A stretch of DNA of 20,920 bases from an uncultured Catenibacterium sp. Its GTDB lineage: Bacteria; Bacillota_I; Bacilli_A; Erysipelotrichales; Coprobacillaceae. Below the pieces are notes generated by a model. That model was not told the origin of the DNA. It saw only the letters and a program-made list of their open reading frames with translations, and did no database searches. The stretch is from NCBI GenBank assembly GCA_900540685.1, contig UQGS01000039.1:1-20920 (forward strand). Direction: 5' to 3'. The position numbers and the translations under genes are program-made. Below, one piece after another: positions 14,751 through 20,920 of this stretch (within the stretch, counting starts at the first letter, position 1; the number at the start of each line of letters is the position of its first letter).

Positions 14751-15006
14751 ATTGTCAAATTTAGCTTAACATCAGATTTTCTACTTTATAAGAAACTGAA
14801 AAAGTATACATTCAAGAGAAAGCTAATGGCAGCTGAGATTCTTAGAATGATCATGGATACAGAAGCATTCAGTAATGAAATTGGTGAGAGCTATGCCTAT
14901 GCCCATTTCACTTAAGGAAGCATATTACGAGTATCGTCATGGGATTTTTGCCGAATAAGATAACCTAAAGCAACAATTTGCTTAAAAAGAGCGTAAAATA
15001 AATTGA
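14751..15006 (+). pseudogene. Decayed coding remnant of unknown family
   Basis: The plus strand has a frame open from 14751 to a stop at 14913, including the protein-like stretch MAAEILRMIMDTEAFSNEIG from 14826. In the next frame, SLKEAYYEYRHGIFAE runs to TAA at 14956 and, reading through that stop, continues as DNLKQQFA, another TAA (14983) and KERKIN. Both stops are one C-to-T change from CAA (Gln), and a single frameshift near 14910 would join the two parts. This looks like the tail of a lost gene. I do not recognise the family, and chance cannot be excluded for pieces this short. No other gene was seen between 14652 and 15080. Confidence 0.3.
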
Positions 15007-15080
15007 TTTTAGGCTAAATAATACGATTATTGGTACTTCTAGCTATACATGAATATAGATTGTATACAATAAAAGGTACA

Positions 15081-15106
15081 TAAAAACACACCTCTTATGA
15101 GGTGTG
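15081..15106 (-). terminator. Intrinsic terminator of the pilus operon
   Basis: On the minus strand a perfect 8-bp stem CACACCTC/GAGGTGTG (15087-15094 with 15099-15106) with a 4-nt loop is followed at once by TTTTTA. The sortase TAA stop falls in the loop, so the stem overlaps the last codons of srtC. It separates the pilus transcript from the S10 operon. Confidence 0.85.
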
Positions 15107-15919
15107 CTGCCTTTTCAACTTCTTTATAGCCTTTGTAATCATATATTCGATACAGAGGATCAATACTGCGATGCATATTGCAACGACGTACTTATTGATT
15201 TTAATCGCATCTGAATGTAATTTAGATGCGTCTATTGTATTATCAACACGTTGTCCTCTTACAACTAAACGCTGTGTGTTAATACCATAGGGTGTACATG
15301 TAAATAATGTACATAGGTCTTTACCTTCTTCTATTTCAAATAGACTATAGTCATCCGGTTCTATAGTCGCAATTTTAACGACTTCATAAGATAAGACTTG
15401 ATCATAGACATGAAGATAGAATATATCCCCTTCTTTTAATAAATCTAGCTCTGTAAAGAGTTTAGCGCTAGGAAGTCCTCTATGGCTTGATAAGACGCAA
15501 TGTGTTGATTTACCTCCAACAGGTAAGCTTGAACCTTCTAGATGCCCTACACCTACTTGTAGGACAGATGCATCCACTGTATGAGAGATTGCAAGCTTTA
15601 AATGAATCTTAGGGATGACTATATACCCCATCATTCCTAAACCATCCGCATTTAATATACTCTTATATTCAGCAAGCTGTTCTTCAGTGGGTGTAAAACG
15701 TGCATCATTTAATACTAAGGTTTTATTGTAAGCTTTGGCTTTATTGATTTCTGCCTGCTTTTCTTTTTTATCCATCTTCTTCATTTTATCAGAATAGTTT
15801 GCGACAACTTTAGACTGATGTAATGAATTCATATAGTTACTTACTGTTGGATAAAGTAATAAGGAGAGGCCTGTAATAAAAATGAGTACTGCGATAAATG
15901 TCGACATATGTTTTCTCAT
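15095..15919 (-). CDS. Class C (pilin-polymerising) sortase
   Basis: This membrane-bound cysteine transpeptidase cleaves LPxTG-like signals of pilins and joins them to a lysine of the next subunit. The 274 residues include an N-terminal helix at about 7 to 27 and a C-terminal helix at about 243 to 263, a topology typical of class C. Catalytic residues are His146 (SSHRGLP), Cys208 (TLFTCTPYG) and Arg217 (NTQRLVVRG). The lid segment before the beta barrel reads LNDARFTPTEEQL (about 70 to 82), so the usual Asp-Pro-aromatic lid motif is replaced by Asp-Ala-Arg-Phe. AAGGAGAGG precedes the ATG. It is the last gene of the pilus operon, 70 nt after the pilin. Confidence 0.93.
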   Translation of the reverse strand: MRKHMSTFIAVLIFITGLSLLLYPTVSNYMNSLHQSKVVANYSDKMKKMDKKEKQAEINKAKAYNKTLVLNDARFTPTEEQLAEYKSILNADGLGMMGYIVIPKIHLKLAISHTVDASVLQVGVGHLEGSSLPVGGKSTHCVLSSHRGLPSAKLFTELDLLKEGDIFYLHVYDQVLSYEVVKIATIEPDDYSLFEIEEGKDLCTLFTCTPYGINTQRLVVRGQRVDNTIDASKLHSDAIKINKYVVAICIAVLILCIEYMITKAIKKLKRQHTS

Positions 15920-15948
15920 CTTTACAACCCTCTCCTTTTAATGATTAA

Positions 15949-15971
15949 TAGGGAATGAAGATCATTCCCTA
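15949..15971 (-). promoter_or_regulatory. Strong hairpin between pilin and sortase genes
   Basis: A perfect 10-bp inverted repeat, TAGGGAATGA/TCATTCCCTA with a 3-nt loop, fills the middle of the 70-nt gap between the pilin stop and the sortase ribosome binding site. On the minus strand it is followed by TTAATCATT rather than a U-run, so it would be a leaky terminator at best, or an mRNA stabiliser or processing site that sets the pilin-to-sortase ratio. Confidence 0.6.
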
Positions 15972-15989
15972 AATAATATGTTTATATAA

Positions 15990-17489
15990 TTAGTTAGTTC
16001 CTTCTTTTCTCTTATTGAATAATACCATACCAGAAGCTAAAACTAAAATAGAACCTACAACATAGATTAATGTTGTACCCATACCACCGGTACTAGGTAA
16101 TAATGAACCAGTGTTGTTCTGTACTTTTACTATACCATCAGCAATTGCTATACCATCAACCTTGATTGTACCATCAGATAAGATTTCAATCTCAATAGAT
16201 TTCTGGATTTTGTTGTAACCTTTTGGTGCTTCTGTTTCTTTAAGGTAGTAAGTACCTGCTTCTAAACCTTCAATTGTAAAATGTCCATCAGAAGGAGAAA
16301 CTAAAGTTGTTGTTCCGTTTCCATTTGTCTGGTTAACAGTGTAACGATATTTAGGAACATTTGGAGTAAATTTTAGTGCTTGTTTTTCATCTTTTACTGT
16401 TGATAAAATGAATTTAGCGCCTTCAAGACCTGTGTTAGTTCCAGTGTATTTGAATACTGGAATACCATAAGTATAAGTTTCTGTTTCAGATTTTTCAGTG
16501 TTTGTGTTGTTTTCACCATATGTTAACCATGTTGTGTTCTTCATTGGTTCATTAATAGGTGCATCATCTTTTACCTGTGCAACATATGTTACATAGATTT
16601 CTGTTAATTCTCCTCTATCAATAGCTGTTTGATATTTACTATAGAAGTTTGGAGTAAATTCAATATGAAAAGTACATCCATCTTTAGGACCTGCAGTACC
16701 ATAGTACACATCCGGTGTAACAATGTAATCTGAAGTTCCGTCATTTTTATTTGAGTAGAACGTTCTGTTACCATTTCCACTCACTTCTTGAACACCAAGA
16801 AATTCTAAATGAGAATTCATAGTATCATGCAAAACATAATTCTTAGCACCAGGTTTTACATAAATAGTTGTTTTGTATGTAACTGTCTCACCAAGATTAA
16901 CAGAATTCTTCTTGTCATTTCCAAACTTCTTACCACCAGTTTCAATAACTTTGTTAACATATGGATTACTGTGTTTGTTATCAACTGTAACGCTCGGATT
17001 TGTAGTAGCAATTGCACAAGCTGTACCTGAAGTTGATTCAATTACATAGTAACCCAAATCTAATCCGTCGAATACAACTGTAGTTGTATCTGCTGTTACT
17101 TTTTTTGTTGCTTCAACGCTATTTTTCTTTGCAAAACCCATTGCATAAATCGCAATTTTACGTGCTGCAGTAACTTCATCATCAGTACCTATAAAAGTTA
17201 CATAACCATTTTCATCTGCCTTAAAAAAATCTCTACGTTCGTTAATAAACTGATCCCACTTATCATTAGTTCTCTTATATGAATAAGCTTTTGCAGTTTC
17301 GCTGTAACTTTCAAGTGTTAAGATCTTATAAGCCTTATACTCTTCTCCTGCGATGGCATTGTTAATTGTGATTTTACCTTTTTCTGATGTAGCTGCTGTA
17401 GTAGTTTCTACCGCATTAACACCAGTAGCCATTGAAATGATCATCACAAATGTACAAATAATGGCTAAAATTCTCTTCATTAATTTCAT
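15990..17489 (-). CDS. LPXTG-anchored backbone-type pilin (Cna-B domain)
   Basis: The 499-residue surface protein is the probable shaft subunit of a sortase-assembled pilus. Order of parts: signal peptide at about 1 to 26 (basic start, hydrophobic core, VNA cleavage region); an N-terminal domain to about 170; a middle isopeptide-type fimbrial domain at about 175 to 340, starting NPYVNKVIETGGKKF, where Lys180 is a candidate linkage lysine; a Cna-B domain at about 345 to 458 with the E-box YYLKETEAPKGY (Glu418); then LPSTGG at 464 to 469, a membrane helix and an NKRKEG tail. GAGGAG lies 8 nt before the ATG. The ATG overlaps the upstream gene's TGA as ATGA. Role as backbone rather than minor pilin is inferred from size and context. 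Confidence 0.88.
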   Translation of the reverse strand: MKLMKRILAIICTFVMIISMATGVNAVETTTAATSEKGKITINNAIAGEEYKAYKILTLESYSETAKAYSYKRTNDKWDQFINERRDFFKADENGYVTFIGTDDEVTAARKIAIYAMGFAKKNSVEATKKVTADTTTVVFDGLDLGYYVIESTSGTACAIATTNPSVTVDNKHSNPYVNKVIETGGKKFGNDKKNSVNLGETVTYKTTIYVKPGAKNYVLHDTMNSHLEFLGVQEVSGNGNRTFYSNKNDGTSDYIVTPDVYYGTAGPKDGCTFHIEFTPNFYSKYQTAIDRGELTEIYVTYVAQVKDDAPINEPMKNTTWLTYGENNTNTEKSETETYTYGIPVFKYTGTNTGLEGAKFILSTVKDEKQALKFTPNVPKYRYTVNQTNGNGTTTLVSPSDGHFTIEGLEAGTYYLKETEAPKGYNKIQKSIEIEILSDGTIKVDGIAIADGIVKVQNNTGSLLPSTGGMGTTLIYVVGSILVLASGMVLFNKRKEGTN

Positions 17490-20400
17490 TTCCCTATCTC
17501 CTCTTTAATATCCTTACCGCGATTTTTATATACGATCAACAGAACTATAGAACTAACTCCTACCATTACTAGTCCTAATTGTCTGTAAATCAGGGTTAAT
17601 CGGCTACCTGCAGAAGGTAACTTCTTTGTACGGAGACTATTAGTCACTATGACTAAATCTCCTACTACTGCCTTACTTGTAGAATTACCCTTTACTTTAT
17701 AATCTACAACATATGGCAGTTTATTCACCTTTACTTCTTGAGAAGTATCAGTGATTGGATTGCCTTCATCATCTAACTCAAATACATAGTATGTCGTATT
17801 TAAGTTAAGATTGATGAATTTTGTGGTCTTCTCTTCTTTTTCACCTGTACTATAAGTAATTGATTTTACTTGTAGTGGTGAACCACTCCCTTGTGGATTG
17901 TCATATAATCCAAATGTATATGTTCCACTCACTGGTTTATGAGAAGTACCTGCCGCATTGTTAATAAATGCTTTTTTAACTACTATCCCTGTCTGTGAGT
18001 TATATATAGTGAGATTAAAATCTTTAGTCGAATAAGCGATTTTGTATTTCTTATTTGATTGTGTTTCAAAATAGGCAATACATTGTTTTACATAGTCTGA
18101 GTAATCATCGCTTTTCTCTTTATCTACACAGATAATATAGTAAGAACTATCGTCCTTCATATATCCATCCGGTGTATTTCTTTCTTTGACTTCATAGATT
18201 GTGTTATATGAAGTCACAAATGGTGCTTTGACTGCATAGAGTCCATTTTCTGTTTCACCACTTGTTGTACTACCTTCCACTCTTTGAATCTTATCTCCAT
18301 TGAGTTTACATTCATAAATATCAAATGTCACTCCACTCATTGGATTCGCATTATCCTGATCTATCTTCTTGATAGTTAGATGAGGATTATCTGTTGTAGT
18401 TGTACTACCACCTGCATTCAAGTTATAGCTGAAGTCTGGAATAACATCATTCTTACCACCATCATTCCCATAAGACTTCCAATAGACCTTATTAGATACT
18501 TTTGTAGACGTATCTGGTGCTATGTTTACAGTCACTGTATAAGTAATAATGATCTTTTTTTCATTTGGAATTGAGATTTCCAAAGTATTTGTTTCTGGAT
18601 TAAATGCTTTTTCTATTTCTACAGAATTACCTGCATCATCCTTAGCTTCAATACTTGTAATATCTAATTCTAAGTTATCTCCTAACTCATCTACTAATGT
18701 CAGCTTATTGCCATCATTAGATGGAAGCTTTTGAGAGAGTGTATTGGCTGTAATTGTATACTTGATTGTTTGTCCATTAAATGTTTCAGGATGGCTTTTA
18801 TCTAAGCTGTTCTTCTCAAGTGCTGCAGTAGAACTTGAAGTCGCTAAGTGTTCTTCTCCATCATTACTTTGTAATGTGACCTTGTTCGCAAATGTCTTAG
18901 ATTGTCCACCAAGTAATACTTTAGAGTCTGTCACACGACATACAACCTGTACATCTATAGAACATTCATCTCTTGTATGTTTGTTTTCAAATGCACCTAA
19001 TTTAATAAGAGCTTTATTTGTGTTCTTATTATAGTAATAGGTTGTACTTTGATTTTGTCCGTTATCATTAGTTGCTGTATTGGAATACTGCTTCCAATCA
19101 GCACCTAAACCATCCATTGTTTTAGATACAACAGATCCTGCTTTATTCCCATGCCACTTGATACGTATATATCCTAGCTCCATACCTTCTGGAATATCTT
19201 CTAATACACGGTAATCACCTTTTAAGTCTCCTGCATAGTTAACTTTAAAGACCCAAGAAGCATATATTCCATTACCTGTAGTTGTATCTAATGTTTTGGT
19301 ACTTATTTTACTTATATTGTTGTCGGTACCAGCTTTAAGTATTTTAGCTTGTTTACCATCATAACTGAATGTACAGTTAAATTCCTTCAACAAATCTCCT
19401 CCACCATAAAGGGACTGAGTGGCATCATTATGCTTATTAAATGATGTATCTGTTGTGTCTTTTAAGAGTACTTCATTCTTATAAGTGAATGTTGCACGAT
19501 TGACTGCAGGAATCTCTGATGGTTCTGTTTTGACGATAATATAGATATTTTCATCATCACCTAGCTTGAAAGTTTGTTTTGCAGTAAGAGTGAGTTCACT
19601 CTTGTTGTTTCCACTAAAGTTTTTACTATTTGTATATTCCTGTTCAAATAGGTCACTTTTATCTAGTAAACCTGTATTCGAATCTAAGAACTCTTGATAG
19701 TTTTTACATGCACCTATCTGCTTAGTGAGTTTACCTTGATAGATACCTGCAACAGAATCACTATGAAGGTAAGAATCAGTGATTTTGTTTTCTTTTACTA
19801 CTGCATCTCTGATTTTTGTACCTTGTCTAATAGCTGATCCATTCACTTCTATTACCCAATAGAAAGTCCCATTCTCCCAAGAAGTCGCATTTTCTTCTGG
19901 TCTTTCATAATACCAGGCACTCTTATTCACATTAAGGTTATAGAAACCATTGACCTGTGTTGTTTGAGAAGCTGTTTTGTTGGTGAAGTTGAATTTCTGA
20001 TTACCTTTCACAACATCCCCATTTAATGTGAATGAATTAGTGACTTTAATTTGACCCACTTCACTTAAATCCTTTGTTTGAGCATAGTAATCAAAGCGAT
20101 AGCCATAACTATTAGACCAGCCCAGCTCTGAGAGTTTAAGTTCAAATGAAGTCTGTTTGTCAATCTTGACCCATTTAGATTCTTTATCTTTATAAGTATT
20201 TGTAGTTGCATCATATTCATAGGCTGTAATCTTTACATAACCGACATAATACATAATATCTGAACTCAATGCATCCTTTAAGGTTGCATGAGTGATATCA
20301 AATTGATTCTGTGATTTATTCAGATTAACTGTATACTTATAGCTTCCCTTTGGCACTTCAAAGCTATTTACTGAAGAATCCTTTACATAACTATCATTCT

Positions 20401-20920
20401 TCTTTACATAGACATCTGAATTCATCTGGATTGTTTGATCATTTGTAGTGACATTATCATCTTTAACTTTATGAATCCATGTATAGTCATTAAGATTCAA
20501 TTTATTGTTAAGACGATCTAGTCTATCTGTTATATTGTTTGATTTTTTCGCATTGTCTGAATCACTTATATATAAGTTTTGAACCTCTACCTGTCCAGAC
20601 TGCATAGCTGCATAAACTTCAGGTTTGATTTTAAGTTTATATGTCACATAATACGTTTCACCAGGATAAATTGTGATTGGATGATTTTCTGTACCACTTA
20701 CTTTAAAACGTTTTGGATTTCCTTCAGTCCAATTCTCTTTATAATTTGTCCCATCTGTTTCCCATTCAACCTTATATAAAGATGAATCAACGATTGTATC
20801 TGTACTTCCTTTAACATAATGTAATTCTACAGAACTACGATCATATGAAATATATGGAAGCATCTTATCATCTGTTGAAAATGGCTTATTATTTAAATAA
20901 TCTAAGAATCTAAAATTCTT
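17486..20920 (-). CDS. Large LPSAG-anchored surface adhesin or tip pilin, 5' end missing
   Basis: The frame is open to the window edge, so the start and signal peptide lie outside; 1144 residues are visible. Most of it is Thr/Asn/Lys-rich, beta-type sequence without a motif I can name. Around visible residues 845 to 930 lies a Cna-B domain (LTIKKIDQDNANPMSGVTFD, with E-box-like YEVKERNTPDGY). About 975 to 1095 is a second domain resembling the FctA/Spy0128 pilin fold (GIVVKKAFINN to YYVFELDDEG). The C-terminus has LPSAG at 1101 to 1105, a hydrophobic helix and a charged tail. It is coupled to the pilin by a 4-bp ATGA overlap. Its place before backbone pilin and sortase suggests the tip or adhesive subunit; the ligand is unknown. 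Confidence 0.85.
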   Translation of the reverse strand, partial: KNFRFLDYLNNKPFSTDDKMLPYISYDRSSVELHYVKGSTDTIVDSSLYKVEWETDGTNYKENWTEGNPKRFKVSGTENHPITIYPGETYYVTYKLKIKPEVYAAMQSGQVEVQNLYISDSDNAKKSNNITDRLDRLNNKLNLNDYTWIHKVKDDNVTTNDQTIQMNSDVYVKKNDSYVKDSSVNSFEVPKGSYKYTVNLNKSQNQFDITHATLKDALSSDIMYYVGYVKITAYEYDATTNTYKDKESKWVKIDKQTSFELKLSELGWSNSYGYRFDYYAQTKDLSEVGQIKVTNSFTLNGDVVKGNQKFNFTNKTASQTTQVNGFYNLNVNKSAWYYERPEENATSWENGTFYWVIEVNGSAIRQGTKIRDAVVKENKITDSYLHSDSVAGIYQGKLTKQIGACKNYQEFLDSNTGLLDKSDLFEQEYTNSKNFSGNNKSELTLTAKQTFKLGDDENIYIIVKTEPSEIPAVNRATFTYKNEVLLKDTTDTSFNKHNDATQSLYGGGDLLKEFNCTFSYDGKQAKILKAGTDNNISKISTKTLDTTTGNGIYASWVFKVNYAGDLKGDYRVLEDIPEGMELGYIRIKWHGNKAGSVVSKTMDGLGADWKQYSNTATNDNGQNQSTTYYYNKNTNKALIKLGAFENKHTRDECSIDVQVVCRVTDSKVLLGGQSKTFANKVTLQSNDGEEHLATSSSTAALEKNSLDKSHPETFNGQTIKYTITANTLSQKLPSNDGNKLTLVDELGDNLELDITSIEAKDDAGNSVEIEKAFNPETNTLEISIPNEKKIIITYTVTVNIAPDTSTKVSNKVYWKSYGNDGGKNDVIPDFSYNLNAGGSTTTTDNPHLTIKKIDQDNANPMSGVTFDIYECKLNGDKIQRVEGSTTSGETENGLYAVKAPFVTSYNTIYEVKERNTPDGYMKDDSSYYIICVDKEKSDDYSDYVKQCIAYFETQSNKKYKIAYSTKDFNLTIYNSQTGIVVKKAFINNAAGTSHKPVSGTYTFGLYDNPQGSGSPLQVKSITYSTGEKEEKTTKFINLNLNTTYYVFELDDEGNPITDTSQEVKVNKLPYVVDYKVKGNSTSKAVVGDLVIVTNSLRTKKLPSAGSRLTLIYRQLGLVMVGVSSIVLLIVYKNRGKDIKEEIGK

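Noticed and set aside
15059..15070. Perfect 12-bp palindrome ATTGTATACAAT beyond the pilus terminator
   Set aside because: It is short and AT-rich, with no promoter beside it; easily due to chance.
1..20920. CRISPR arrays, tRNA or rRNA genes, transposases, phage genes, toxin-antitoxin pairs
   Set aside because: None was seen: no regularly spaced repeats, no tRNA-like clover-leaf arms in the gaps, and no integrase or transposase motifs.

Overview
The window is one strand's worth of work: every convincing gene reads on the minus strand, so biological order runs from position 20920 down to 1. The base composition is AT-rich. Ribosomal protein forms, Shine-Dalgarno sequences (AGGAGG type), a zinc-type S14 and L36, a zinc-lid adenylate kinase, LPxTG-anchored pilins and a class C sortase all point to a low-GC Gram-positive bacterium (Bacillota). 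The style of the pilins and of the operon would suit a gut Erysipelotrichia-like lineage, but that placement is an inference.

Region 1 (20920 to about 15081) is the 3' part of a pilus locus. It holds a large LPSAG-anchored surface protein whose 5' end lies outside the window, a backbone-type pilin with an LPSTGG sorting signal, and a class C sortase. The first two genes overlap as ATGA. A strong hairpin sits between pilin and sortase, and a clean intrinsic terminator overlaps the sortase stop codon. Together these would build and polymerise a two-component sortase-assembled pilus.

Region 2 (about 15080 to 14456) is the only long gap without an intact gene. It holds a probable decayed coding remnant on the plus strand, a near-perfect catabolite-responsive (cre-like) site, phased A-tracts, a good sigma-A promoter, and a structured leader of about 120 nt in front of rpsJ.

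Region 3 (14455 to 23) is an uninterrupted S10-spc-alpha operon: rpsJ, rplC, rplD, rplW, rplB, rpsS, rplV, rpsC, rplP, rpmC, rpsQ, rplN, rplX, rplE, rpsN, rpsH, rplF, rplR, rpsE, rpmD, rplO, secY, adk, map, infA, rpmJ, rpsM, rpsK, rpoA, rplQ. Most intergenic gaps are 1 to 33 nt, with small overlaps at rplD/rplW, adk/map and map/infA. The operon supplies many ribosomal proteins, the core translocon channel, adenylate kinase, methionine aminopeptidase, IF-1 and the RNA polymerase alpha subunit. Unlike many Firmicutes, no tuf gene precedes rpsJ here.

No wholly new system is evident. The points most worth a second look are the junction between pilus locus and S10 operon (cre-like site, remnant, A-tracts, leader), the unusual lid of the sortase, the intra-operon hairpin of the pilus genes, and the repeat-bearing N-terminal extension of S5.
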